Assembly (NCBI GenBank): GCA_963757185.1
Contig: CAVWQI010000001.1
Span: 310,001 to 374,000 of the forward strand
Length of the DNA: 64,000 nucleotides
Direction: 5' to 3'
Source of the DNA: JAQBQB01 sp963757185
Lineage (GTDB): Bacteria > Gemmatimonadota > Gemmatimonadetes > Gemmatimonadales > Gemmatimonadaceae
The translations under genes and the position numbers were made by a program. Positions 44,057 to 52,358 of the stretch are shown here, one piece after another. How positions within the stretch are numbered: the first letter of the stretch is position 1; every line of letters starts with the position of its first letter. Below the pieces are notes generated by a model that did not search any database, was not told the origin of the DNA, and was given only the letters and a program-made list of their open reading frames with translations.

Positions 44057-45348
44057 GATTCCAATGCTCGGCCGCGTGTCTCGGGAAGCAGGAATGCCGC
44101 GATCCCCATGAGGCTGTACGCGATCGTCGCGAAGATCGCGATCGCGCGCGACAGAGGCATCGTGGCCGAGATGTAACCGACCAGCGCGGGGAACGTCGCG
44201 CCGATGCCGCGCCCGAAGTTGTACGCGAACCCCATTGCCGAGCCGCGCACGCGTGTCGGAAAGAGCTCAGAGAAGAACGCGCCGAGCCCCGAGAAGTATC
44301 CCGACGCGACGAAGCCGAGCGGAAAGCCGAGCACCCAGAGCACGTTGTTCGAGACCGGCGCGCGGGTGTAGATCAGCGTCATGACGAGCGCGCCGGCCGA
44401 GAATATCAGAAAGAGCTTGCGCCGCCCGACGCGGTCGGCGAGCCACGCGCCGGTGAGATAGCCCGCGAAGGCGCCCGAGATGAGAAACGCGAGATAGCTC
44501 GTCGAGCCGACGATCGTGAGATGCCGCTCCGTCTGTAGAAACACCGGCAACCACGTATTCACCGCGTAATACCCGCCCTGCGCGCCGGTGCCGAGGAGCG
44601 CCGCGAGCGCGGTCGTCTTGAGCAAGCCGGGACTGAAGATCTCCCACATCGAACCCGTCGCCGCTCTGTCTTTTCTTGCCGCGGCGGCCAGCGGCGGTTC
44701 TTCCACGAATCGGCGAACGAAAAGCACGTACAGCGCGGGCACGAACCCGAGCGCGAACATCCAACGCCACGCCTGTTGCTCGGGGACGAGCGTGTACACG
44801 ATCGCCTGGAGCAGCACCGCGCTCCCCCACCCGACCGCCCACCCGGACTGCACGCATCCGACGGCTCGCCCGCGGTAGCGCGGACGAATCGTCTCGCTCA
44901 TCAGCGCCGCCGCCGCGGTCCACTCGCCGCCGAAGCCAAATCCGAGGAGCGCACGACACAACGCCAGCTGGTTGAAGCTCTGCGCGAACGCGGAGAGAAG
45001 ACTGAAGAGCGCGAACCACAGCACGGTGATCTGCACGGCGCGCACTCGGCCGGCGCGATCGGACACATACCCCGCGACCCATCCGCCGATCGCCGAGCAC
45101 AGGAGCGTCGCGCTGACGGTGAGGCCGGCCGACCCACGATCGACGTGCCAGAGCGAGATGACGCTGCCGAGTACCAGCGTATAGATCGTGAAGTCGAGAC
45201 CGTCGAGCGCGTAACCGAGCGCGCAGGCGAGCATGGTGCGTCGCTCGGGCACGGACATGCCGCGGTAGAACGCGGCCAACCCGGAGTCATCGCCTTCGGC
45301 GGCGAGGGGGGCGTTCGCGCTAAGCGCGGCTTCCGACGGGTCGGTCAC
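44053..45348 (-). CDS. MFS transporter (sugar/aromatic-acid symporter-like)
   Basis: About 431 residues with 12 predicted membrane helices. MFS signatures include GYVSDRAGRVRAV between helices 2 and 3, FGFGGEWTAAAALMSE in helix 5, and the second-half ADRVGRRKL. Wording is nearest to the AAHS/SHS metabolite:H+ symporters that take up carboxylates. GTG 45348 starts just before the acidic N-terminal tail; upstream in-frame codons would run into the divergent FAH gene. It is coupled to the DUF1445 gene, so the transported acid is probably that enzyme's substrate. Confidence 0.85.
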   Translation of the reverse strand: MTDPSEAALSANAPLAAEGDDSGLAAFYRGMSVPERRTMLACALGYALDGLDFTIYTLVLGSVISLWHVDRGSAGLTVSATLLCSAIGGWVAGYVSDRAGRVRAVQITVLWFALFSLLSAFAQSFNQLALCRALLGFGFGGEWTAAAALMSETIRPRYRGRAVGCVQSGWAVGWGSAVLLQAIVYTLVPEQQAWRWMFALGFVPALYVLFVRRFVEEPPLAAAARKDRAATGSMWEIFSPGLLKTTALAALLGTGAQGGYYAVNTWLPVFLQTERHLTIVGSTSYLAFLISGAFAGYLTGAWLADRVGRRKLFLIFSAGALVMTLIYTRAPVSNNVLWVLGFPLGFVASGYFSGLGAFFSELFPTRVRGSAMGFAYNFGRGIGATFPALVGYISATMPLSRAIAIFATIAYSLMGIAAFLLPETRGRALES

Positions 45349-45454
45349 TGCGGCGAACCTATCCTCTCGAGATGGCCCACGCCATCGAGCCAGACGGAAC
45401 TGGCGTGCGCCGCGGGCCGCCGCCAGCTTTGTCCGGACACACACAATTGCCGCA

Positions 45455-46390
45455 ATGCGCATCATATCGTTCGCCACGAAAGAATCGGAATGGAAAGCGC
45501 CCCGCATGGGCGTCATTCTCTACGCCAAGGGCGTGGACACCGGCGAGCGCCTCGACTGCGAGAGGCTGTTCGCCCCTGACGACCGCCCATCGAATCCGCT
45601 GGCGTGGTTCGACATGGACGGCCGCTGGTTCCGAACGGTACGCGACACCGCCTTCGAGCTCGGGCGCAACCCAAGCGCGCTCACCGAGGCTCGCAAAAAG
45701 GGTTGGCTCGTGCCGCGTCAAGATGCCTACTGGTTCGCGCCCGTTCCGCGTCCGGGCAAAATCGTTTGCATCGGCATGAACTACCACGACCATGCCGGCG
45801 AGATCGGGCTCGCGGTTCCGAAAACGCCGGCGATCTTCTCGAAGTTTCCGAGCTGCGTGATCGCGCCGGGCGAACCGGTCGTCATTCCTTCGACGAGCGA
45901 GCAGGTCGACTACGAGGCGGAGTTGGCCGTGGTGATGGGACGTCGCGCTTCACACGTCTCAGCCGACCGAGCGTATGACTACGTCCTCGGCTACACCGCG
46001 TTCAACGACGTCACCGCGCGCGACTTTCAGTTCGGCGACGTGCAGTGGCAGCGCGGCAAGTCATGCGACACGTTCGCGCCGATGGGTCAGACGATCGTGA
46101 CGACCGACGAGATTCCCGATCCGCACACGTTGCGCATCAGGCTCACGGTCAACGGCGCGGTGATGCAGGACTCGAACACGAGCCAGCTGATCTTCCGGGT
46201 GCCGCAACTCATCGAGTTCATCACGCGCAGCATCACGCTCGAGCCGGGCGACGTCATTGCGACAGGCACGCCGGCGGGCGTCGGCCATGGTCGAAAACCT
46301 CCGGTATATCTCAAGGCCGGTGACGTCATGGAAGTGAACATCGAGCGCATCGGCGGACTTGGGAATCCGATCGTGGCCGGAGCGGCCTAG
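45455..46390 (+). CDS. Fumarylacetoacetate hydrolase (FAH)-family protein
   Basis: A 311-residue enzyme. After an N-terminal domain (RMGVILYAKGVDTGER) comes the FAH core: VCIGMNYHDHAGE, PAIFSKFPSCVIAPGEPVVIP, VDYEAELAVVMGR, GYTAFNDVTARDFQ, KSCDTFAPMGQTIVTTDEI and ITLEPGDVIATGTPAGVG, with the Glu/Glu/Asp metal ligands present. Family members cleave C-C bonds or hydrate/isomerise 2-oxo acids in aromatic and sugar-acid breakdown. It is divergent from the MFS/DUF1445 pair across 106 nt, suggesting one acid-catabolic locus. Confidence 0.87.
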   Translation: MRIISFATKESEWKAPRMGVILYAKGVDTGERLDCERLFAPDDRPSNPLAWFDMDGRWFRTVRDTAFELGRNPSALTEARKKGWLVPRQDAYWFAPVPRPGKIVCIGMNYHDHAGEIGLAVPKTPAIFSKFPSCVIAPGEPVVIPSTSEQVDYEAELAVVMGRRASHVSADRAYDYVLGYTAFNDVTARDFQFGDVQWQRGKSCDTFAPMGQTIVTTDEIPDPHTLRIRLTVNGAVMQDSNTSQLIFRVPQLIEFITRSITLEPGDVIATGTPAGVGHGRKPPVYLKAGDVMEVNIERIGGLGNPIVAGAA

Positions 46391-46448
46391 AGAAGTGCTG
46401 AACTGATCGAGTCGTCCATTCGTTCGAGGCCTTGGCGCGTGGAGTCAG

Positions 46449-46976
46449 TCACGGCCCGAACCAGCCGACGTCGATCGTAACGGCAAAGGCGTTGTAGCGC
46501 GCCGAGGCTGGGCCCAACACGCCGAACATCGTCCCTCCGATGCCGAAGAACGTGCGCGGGTTCAGGTGCGCCTCGAACGAGTAGGCCATCTCGGTGCTGC
46601 TCGGCCGCGGAGGCGGTTCGGTGCACGGTCCGTCACAGGTCAGCGAGGACGCGACCTTCGCGGTACCGATCGCGCCGATGAGGAACGCCGTAGTGCCTCG
46701 CGTTCTCGCGCCGATCAGAAATGCCTGATCGCTTCGGTGTTCACCGAACAACTGGTCCGCGGCCGCGAGGCGCACTCCGGCCGCGACCGGGCCGACCGAA
46801 TACCATCCAGTCGCGACCCCGGCGAGCGAATGATATGGCGAGTTGCCGACGCCGACGCCGGCGCTGATCCAGCCGCGCTGCGGCCAAGGGTTCGACGCTT
46901 GCGCCGAGACTTGAATTGGCGCGGCGACAACAAGGGCAGCACACGCAAGAGCGCGGCGGGCGGAGAACGACGTCAT
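46449..46976 (-). CDS. Secreted small beta-barrel-like protein
   Basis: A 175-residue exported protein with a signal peptide ending at VSAQA. The rest is alternating Gly-rich strands (GWISAGVGVGNS, GWYSVGPVAAGVRLAA, FLIGAIGTAKVA) ending FAVTIDVGWFGP, suggestive of an outer-membrane beta-barrel. A loop contains a pair of cysteines (LTCDGPCTEPPP). No family is recognised. Confidence 0.7.
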   Translation of the reverse strand: MTSFSARRALACAALVVAAPIQVSAQASNPWPQRGWISAGVGVGNSPYHSLAGVATGWYSVGPVAAGVRLAAADQLFGEHRSDQAFLIGARTRGTTAFLIGAIGTAKVASSLTCDGPCTEPPPRPSSTEMAYSFEAHLNPRTFFGIGGTMFGVLGPASARYNAFAVTIDVGWFGP

Positions 46977-47042
46977 GCCCGCACACTCGCCGGCGGACCG
47001 CGCTACGTCAACCGATCATATTACTATCTCTCCTTCTGAGGA

Positions 47043-47747
47043 GTGCATCGACATGGATCGTCAAATCCTTTGAAGCCTCCCAACGCCGTTCTCCTCGACG
47101 TCGGCGACACGATTCTCCGACAGCACTGGTTCGACCTGTCGCTCGGTATCGACGCGGTCGTACACGACCGCCCGCGGTCCGAGGAGCTCGCGGCCGTCTT
47201 TCGCGCGTACGAGCTTCCGGCGTACGAACGGGGTGACGAGTGCCTTCTCGCTGAATGGCTGCGTACACAGGTCCCGTCCCTCGCCGAGCTTTCGACGGAA
47301 ACGATCGAGGATCGAATCTGGGCGACGGTGGTTCGCATGGAGCCGCTGCCACGCGTCGAACAGGTATTCGCAAGCCTCAGCGACGATCGAGTGCCCGTCG
47401 GCGCCGTGAGCAATGCCGCTTTTTCGGGCCGAGCGATCCGCGCCGAGCTTGCACGGCATGGACTCGCCGCGAATCTCCAATTCGTGTTGTCGAGCGCCGA
47501 TCTCCGCATAAGAAAACCAGCGCCCGGCATTTACGCAGCGGCGCTCGAGAGACTGCGCGCTCGGGCGTCAGAGACCTGGTTCGTCGGCGACACGTACAAC
47601 GAGGACATTGTAGGCGCGACCGCTGTCGGATTGCAGCCGGTTTGGCTCACGTCGGGCCGCGCGGTGGACCGGCCGAGTGTCGGCGTTCCGGTCGTGCGGG
47701 ACTGGTCCGAGTTCCTGGCGCTCTACTCATCGTGCCGAGCGAATTGA
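47043..47747 (+). CDS. HAD-superfamily phosphatase
   Basis: A 234-residue enzyme with all four HAD motifs: I VLLDVGDTI (nucleophile Asp, with VGD instead of DxD spacing DxGDT), II GAVSNA, III KPAPGIYAAAL, and IV FVGDTYNEDIVGA. A helical cap lies between I and II. Motif I DVGDT is typical of phosphatases of the HAD-IA group. The start is uncertain: GTG 47043 abuts its AGGA, and TTG 47070, directly before KPPNAVLLD, also fits. Physiological substrate is unknown. Confidence 0.85.
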   Translation: MHRHGSSNPLKPPNAVLLDVGDTILRQHWFDLSLGIDAVVHDRPRSEELAAVFRAYELPAYERGDECLLAEWLRTQVPSLAELSTETIEDRIWATVVRMEPLPRVEQVFASLSDDRVPVGAVSNAAFSGRAIRAELARHGLAANLQFVLSSADLRIRKPAPGIYAAALERLRARASETWFVGDTYNEDIVGATAVGLQPVWLTSGRAVDRPSVGVPVVRDWSEFLALYSSCRAN

Positions 47748-47795
47748 GGTGAGCGCCGGCTCCCCCCCGAACGCCCGATCGGCCTGACGCTCAGA

Positions 47796-48008
47796 ATGTT
47801 GCTCGCGATCATCGGCCTGGCCGCTCTCGTCGCCGCGTGCATCGTCGCCGTCACGCAGCTCCGATCGACCGCCCAGCCGGCGATCCTCGCCCTCGTCGTC
47901 GGCTTCTGCGTGGTCGTCGCCATCGGAGGCGTTCTTCTCGTCCGCGGAGCCCTGCGAGGCCGTATTCGCTTTCGTCGCATCCGACGGACGGACGCTCGCT
48001 ACCGCTAG
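47796..48008 (+). CDS. Small membrane protein
   Basis: A 70-residue frame with two hydrophobic helices (LLAIIGLAALVAACIVAV; AILALVVGFCVVVAIGGVLLV) and a very basic C-terminus (RGRIRFRRIRR), consistent with a positive-inside topology. No family is recognised. Situated between the HAD gene and the tRNA-like element. Confidence 0.5.
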   Translation: MLLAIIGLAALVAACIVAVTQLRSTAQPAILALVVGFCVVVAIGGVLLVRGALRGRIRFRRIRRTDARYR

Positions 48009-48021
48009 TCGCTCGACCGAA

Positions 48022-48129
48022 GGTGCCGTCCGGGAGTCGAACCCGGCTGGTGGTTCCGGCGCCCAGGATGGTTCATGGGAATCGAACCCACCGCGCCGGC
48101 CTTCCCCCGGGCAACCACGCCACGGCACC
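48022..48129 (-). ncRNA. tRNA-like structured element, 108 nt
   Basis: On the minus strand, an 8-bp acceptor-like stem (GGTGCCGT at 48129-48122 with ACGGCACC at 48029-48022) closes the element. A perfect T-arm (CCGGG-TTCGACT-CCCGG, 48046-48030) directly adjoins it, as in a tRNA. The inside is not canonical: there is a second 7-nt TTCGATT hairpin (TGGG/CCCA), and GTGGTT/AACCAC and CCGGCGC/GCGCCGG helices. No certain anticodon arm or encoded CCA is present. It could be an unusual long-variable-arm tRNA, a decayed tRNA, or a tRNA-mimicking RNA. Confidence 0.45.
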
Positions 48130-48227
48130 ATGAGGAAGGTAATGCCCCCAGCGTCCACCCTGCTTCCGAAGGGCACGATTCGTGGTGATCGACATTCTCC
48201 GGCAGGCCGTCACTACAAGGAGAATGT

Positions 48228-49085
48228 ATGCGAGGCGCGACCGCGGTCACGGATTCTCATCAGACGGCGCAGACCCATTTCATCGATGCGAACGGCGTCT
48301 CGCTCGCTTATCGCCGGATTGGACCGCCACTCGGCATCCCGCTCGTCATGTTGCAACGCTTTCGCGGGAACATGGACGATTGGGATCCGCTCGTCGTGGA
48401 TGGACTCGCCTATGAACATCCCGTCGTTCTGTTCGACGGCCGCGGAATCGGCCGCAGCGGTGGAACGACGCCCGATGACGTAGGTGCCATGGCCGACGAC
48501 GCCGCCGCGTTCATCGACGCGCTCGGCGAAAGACACGTCGACCTGCTCGGCTTCTCACTCGGCGGGATGGTCGCTCAGCAGATACTCATCGAGCGCCCCG
48601 ACCTCGTCCGCACGACGGTACTGGTGGGCACCGGTCCACGGGGCTCCACAGGCGTTTTCTCTCCCGACGTGGTGAACGCGGCGTCGACGATTCCCGCGGA
48701 CGCGCAGTCGCTGCTCTCACTGTTCTTCGAGCCCTCGGAGTCGAGCCAGAGCGCGGGGCACCGCCATCTCGAGCGGCTGATGGTCCGCGCCGACCGAGAG
48801 CCGCCGGCAGGCGAGAACACGGTGAGAGCGCACGTCGACGCGATTCATGCGTGGACGCAGAAGGCTGCGGCGGCGGATGGCCTCGCCAGCGTGAGGCAGC
48901 CGGTCCTCGTCGTGAGCGGGAGTCATGACATCATGATTCCGACTGCCAACTCCTACAACCTGTCCCAGCAGCTTCCGAATGCCGAACTGATCGTGTATCC
49001 GGATTCAGGACACGGGTCGCTGTTTCAGTATCCGGAACGCTTCACGAGAGACGTGGCTCACTTCGTCGCCGACTCAGCGCCCTGA
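48228..49085 (+). CDS. Alpha/beta hydrolase
   Basis: A 285-residue cytosolic hydrolase. The core HFIDANGVSLAYRRIG, the nucleophile elbow LLGFSLGGM (Ser), acid SGSHDIMIP (Asp) and base YPDSGHGSLFQYP (His) are all present. The oxyanion HG is replaced by QRFRGNMDDWD, as in haloperoxidase/epoxide hydrolase-like esterases. AAGGAG lies 7 nt before ATG 48228. The substrate is unknown. A hairpin follows. Confidence 0.87.
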   Translation: MRGATAVTDSHQTAQTHFIDANGVSLAYRRIGPPLGIPLVMLQRFRGNMDDWDPLVVDGLAYEHPVVLFDGRGIGRSGGTTPDDVGAMADDAAAFIDALGERHVDLLGFSLGGMVAQQILIERPDLVRTTVLVGTGPRGSTGVFSPDVVNAASTIPADAQSLLSLFFEPSESSQSAGHRHLERLMVRADREPPAGENTVRAHVDAIHAWTQKAAAADGLASVRQPVLVVSGSHDIMIPTANSYNLSQQLPNAELIVYPDSGHGSLFQYPERFTRDVAHFVADSAP

Positions 49086-49106
49086 GTTTGCCGACGAGGC
49101 AAACTC
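49084..49106. terminator. Terminator between converging hydrolase genes
   Basis: GAGTTTGCC-GACGA-GGCAAACTC, with perfect 9-bp arms, directly overlaps the hydrolase stop and lies 50 nt from the stop of the converging epoxide hydrolase. Confidence 0.7.
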
Positions 49107-49155
49107 TTGCCGTTGGCTCTCTCGTGACGGACTAGGTCACGTCGTCTCCGTTCGA

Positions 49156-50505
49156 CTATTTGCGCAATTGTGTAAAGCTCGCGCGCAGCTCGTCTGAAAA
49201 CGATTGTGGCTGCTCCCAGGCAGCGAAGTGCCCGCCTTTGGGGAGCTTGTTGTAGCGAATGAGCTTGGGATACGCGCGCTCGGCCCAACTCCGCGGAGCT
49301 TGGTAAAGCTCGTCGGGAAAGGCCATTACGGCTACCGGGATCTGAACGTTCCTGACGTCGAAGAATCCGGCTTTGGCCGTTTGGTTGTTGTCCCAGTAGA
49401 GGCGAGCCGACGAGATCGCCGTGTTCGTCAACCAGTACAGCGTGACGTTGTCGAGGACGTCGTCTCGCGTCAGTCCTTCCGCCTTTCCGTCGAAGACGCG
49501 CACGATGAGGGCGTAGCTGGCCGCGTCGTGGTCGAGCATCCACGCCGCGAGACCGATGGGCGAATCCACGATCCCGTAGAGCGTCTGCGGACGCAGCGAC
49601 ATCTCGTTGGCGTAGCCGAGGCCGTTCTTGTAAAAGAAGGCTATCTGGTCCCACGCGTGCCGCTCGTCGGCCGAGAGGCTGGTCGGCGGCGGGCTGCCGG
49701 ACGTGAGCGCCTTGTCGATGTCAGCCGGCACGGCCGCAGGCATGTTGGTCGAAATGGCGAGCAATTCCGGCGGCGCCTGGAGAGCCATGTTCTCGGTGAC
49801 GGCATTTCCCCAGTCGCCGCCCTGTGCGACGAAGCGCGTGTATCCGAGACGCCTCATCAGCACCGTCCACGCTCGCGCGATGCGCGGTGGATCCCAACCG
49901 GGCGCGATCGGTTTGCCTGAAAACCCATAGCCCGGCAACGAGGGAATCACGACATCGAACGCGTCGGCTGCGTTCGCGCCATGCGCCGTGGGATTGGTGA
50001 GCGGATCGATGACTTTCAGCTGCTCGATGATCGAGCCAGGCCAACCGTGTGTGATGATGACCGGCAGCGCCTTCTCATGCTTCGAACGGACGTGAATGAA
50101 ATGAATGTCCAGCCCGTCGATGGTCGTCATGAAATTCGGCACGGCGTTCAGTCGAGCCTCGACCTTGCGCCAATCGTGTTCGGTCGCCCAATAGGCGGCG
50201 AGCTTCTGCATCGTCTCCAGTTGAACGCCCTGCGACGCGTCGGGGACCGTTTCGCGGTCGGGCCACCGTGTGGCCTTGACGCGCCGGCGCAGTTCGGCGA
50301 GGTCGGTGTCGGGAAAGGCCACGCGAAACGGGCGAATGTCGGGGTTTTCACCGCGCGTCCGGCGTGCGGCCTCAGGCATGACGTCGGTCATGGCTTTAGA
50401 CCTTCCTATGGATGTGCGATCGAGAAAAGCGAGCGGGCCGGCCGCGACGGCTGACGCCGCGGCCGCGCAAAAGCGGCGGCGATCGATAGGGGGCGTTTCC
50501 GGCAT
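49156..50505 (-). CDS. Tat-exported epoxide hydrolase (EHN-domain)
   Basis: A 449-residue enzyme. The leader has a twin-arginine motif (DRRRFCAAAASAV), so it is exported folded by Tat. The EHN domain (about 55-165: IRPFRVAFPDTDLAELRRRV, TRWPD) precedes the alpha/beta hydrolase core: oxyanion ITHGWPGS, nucleophile Asp in AQGGDWGN and base His in KGGHFAAWEQP. Two lid Tyr residues are expected but not located with certainty. It opens epoxides to diols, in detoxification or catabolism. Divergent from the next hydrolase across 216 nt. Confidence 0.88.
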   Translation of the reverse strand: MPETPPIDRRRFCAAAASAVAAGPLAFLDRTSIGRSKAMTDVMPEAARRTRGENPDIRPFRVAFPDTDLAELRRRVKATRWPDRETVPDASQGVQLETMQKLAAYWATEHDWRKVEARLNAVPNFMTTIDGLDIHFIHVRSKHEKALPVIITHGWPGSIIEQLKVIDPLTNPTAHGANAADAFDVVIPSLPGYGFSGKPIAPGWDPPRIARAWTVLMRRLGYTRFVAQGGDWGNAVTENMALQAPPELLAISTNMPAAVPADIDKALTSGSPPPTSLSADERHAWDQIAFFYKNGLGYANEMSLRPQTLYGIVDSPIGLAAWMLDHDAASYALIVRVFDGKAEGLTRDDVLDNVTLYWLTNTAISSARLYWDNNQTAKAGFFDVRNVQIPVAVMAFPDELYQAPRSWAERAYPKLIRYNKLPKGGHFAAWEQPQSFSDELRASFTQLRK

Positions 50506-50721
50506 TGCAGTCGCAAGGCGGCGTTGGAGCCAAGCTGCGCGAGGGTCGGTCAGTCTAGGGCCACCGTCGTCATTGCGGAATTCGGCCTTCGTCCAATCCC
50601 GGCGGGAGAGCGATCAGCCCGTCGACGATGGCAAAGCTTTAGCTTCATTTGGCAGGGGGGCGCCTCGCGGCGCCCGCTTCTGCTACAAGCGTTCCTTCAA
50701 CGCGGTGCTCACGTCGCCACT

Positions 50722-51603
50722 TTGAGTCGCACTTCATCTATCGTCGCCGCCGCGTCGCTCGCACTTCTGATGGCCGCGACCGGCTGTGTCATGGCGCGAC
50801 CCTCCCACGCGACTATCGGAGCCGCGCCGGCGGATCTTGGCGCCGAGAGTGTGATCTACCCGAGCGGCTCCGGTAGCAACATCCACGCGTGGCTTGCTCG
50901 CGGAGTGTTGGGTGGCGGGTCGGTGTTGCTTCTGCACGGCGTCGGCGCGAATCGCACGAGCATGCTCGAGCGCGCGAGATTCCTGCACCGCCTTGGCTTC
51001 ACCGTGCTGGCGCCCGACCTACAGGCGAATGGTGAGTCACCCGGCGAGCACGTCACGTTCGGTGCGCGCGAGAGCCTCGATGCCGAGGCATCGATGACGT
51101 TTCTGCGCGGTGCGATGCCGGCGGAGCGAGTCGGCGTGATCGGTATCTCGATGGGCGGCGCCGCGGCGCTGCTCGGACCCGGCCCGCTCGACGCGAACGC
51201 ATTTGTTCTCGAGTCGGTCTATCCGACGATTCGCCAGGCCGTGAGCGATCGGCTGGGCACATGGTTAGGGCCGCTTGGCGGAGTGGCGCGCCTCTTCACG
51301 CCGGCCGTCCTCCACTTTGTCGGCGACGAGGTTGGAGTCAGGGAAACCGAGTTGCGGCCGATCGATCAGATCGCGCGCTTGCGCGCACCGTTGTTGTTCC
51401 TCGCCGGCACGGCCGATCCGTACACGCCGATCGCCGAAGCGGAGTCGCTTTATGCGCGTGCTCCCGCTCCCAAGACCTATTGGCCCGTCCAGGGTGCACG
51501 TCACGAGGACCTGTACGCCTACGACAGAGTCGAGTACGAGCGGCGAGTCGGAGGGTTCCTGTTCAGAGCGCTACGCACGAGCGAGGCGCAACGGGAGCGG
51601 TGA
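50722..51603 (+). CDS. Alpha/beta hydrolase lipoprotein
   Basis: About 293 residues starting at TTG 50722. The leader ends in a lipobox (LLMAATGC), so the enzyme is membrane-anchored in the periplasm. The fold shows VLLLHGVGANRTSM (oxyanion), DLQANGESPGEHVTFG, elbow GVIGISMGGAAAL (Ser), LFLAGTADPYTP (Asp) and PVQGARHEDLYAY (His). Closest to the YqiA/BAAT-like peptidase-9-type hydrolases. No ATG is available upstream of the leader; ATG 50770 would lose the signal. Confidence 0.78.
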   Translation: MSRTSSIVAAASLALLMAATGCVMARPSHATIGAAPADLGAESVIYPSGSGSNIHAWLARGVLGGGSVLLLHGVGANRTSMLERARFLHRLGFTVLAPDLQANGESPGEHVTFGARESLDAEASMTFLRGAMPAERVGVIGISMGGAAALLGPGPLDANAFVLESVYPTIRQAVSDRLGTWLGPLGGVARLFTPAVLHFVGDEVGVRETELRPIDQIARLRAPLLFLAGTADPYTPIAEAESLYARAPAPKTYWPVQGARHEDLYAYDRVEYERRVGGFLFRALRTSEAQRER

Positions 51604-51637
51604 CGCGTGAAAGAGGCGTATTATCTGCCGCGTTCGG

Positions 51638-52306
51638 TCAGGCGGCGCCGACGCGCAGCTCGACGCGGTCGGTGAGTGCGTCCGGCTTCTCGCCGAGGAA
51701 TTCCACCCACTGCTTCTTGAGCGAGCGGTAGTGCGTGGCGGCTTCCACGAGTTCCAGGAAGCACCCGATCGTCTCGGCAAAACGCGCCTGGAGGACGTCG
51801 TTGGCGAGGCTGCCGTCGGCCGAGAAAGCTTCGTGCGCCTGAGCGAGTGAGAACATGTCCGGGTAGACTCGGCTCCCGAGATGCTCCAGCGGAATGCGGA
51901 GGGACCATAGCCCGCGGTTTCCGCCCGCCATCGATGGCGACGCCGACATCAACAGCCCCTGCTTTCCGTTGAACGGTTGCGGGCGCACTCGCGATACCCA
52001 GTCGATCAGGTTCTTGAGGGCGCCGGGGAGCGACGCGTTGTACTCCGGGGAGGCTATGACGAAGGCGTCCGCCGCCTCGAGCCATCGGCGAAAACGCATT
52101 GCCGTCTCGGGGACGCCCGTCTCCTGCTCGACATCGAAGTCGAAGGAGACGCTGTCGAAGTCCTCCATCGTTGCCCGTTCGACAGTGGCGCCCTCCTGCT
52201 GAATCACCTGCTCCGCCAGCCGCGCGAGCCGCTCATTGAGGGAGTTGCTTCGCAGCGACGCGCTCAGAACTGCGACGCGGACCGGTTGCCGATGTTCCGT
52301 TGCCAC
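51638..52306 (-). CDS. NADPH-dependent FMN reductase (flavodoxin-like)
   Basis: A 222-residue enzyme. RVAVLSASLRSNSLNERLAR supplies the FMN phosphate loop, ADAFVIASPEYNASLPGALKNLIDW is the family signature, and SPSMAGGNRGLWSLR follows. It reduces FMN or quinones with NAD(P)H. GTG 52306 has GGAG 7 nt before it; ATG 52345 would extend the N-terminus. It is 52 nt downstream of the MBL hydrolase gene, probably in the same unit. Confidence 0.88.
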   Translation of the reverse strand: MATEHRQPVRVAVLSASLRSNSLNERLARLAEQVIQQEGATVERATMEDFDSVSFDFDVEQETGVPETAMRFRRWLEAADAFVIASPEYNASLPGALKNLIDWVSRVRPQPFNGKQGLLMSASPSMAGGNRGLWSLRIPLEHLGSRVYPDMFSLAQAHEAFSADGSLANDVLQARFAETIGCFLELVEAATHYRSLKKQWVEFLGEKPDALTDRVELRVGAA

Positions 52307-52358
52307 GGGATCGCTCCGATGAAGGATGGACGTTCGAGCGAGCATCTTGCGTGCGCGG

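Noticed and set aside
48022..48129. Two separate tRNAs sharing the region
   Set aside because: Each T-arm-like hairpin would need its own acceptor stem, but only one is present (48022-48029/48122-48129).
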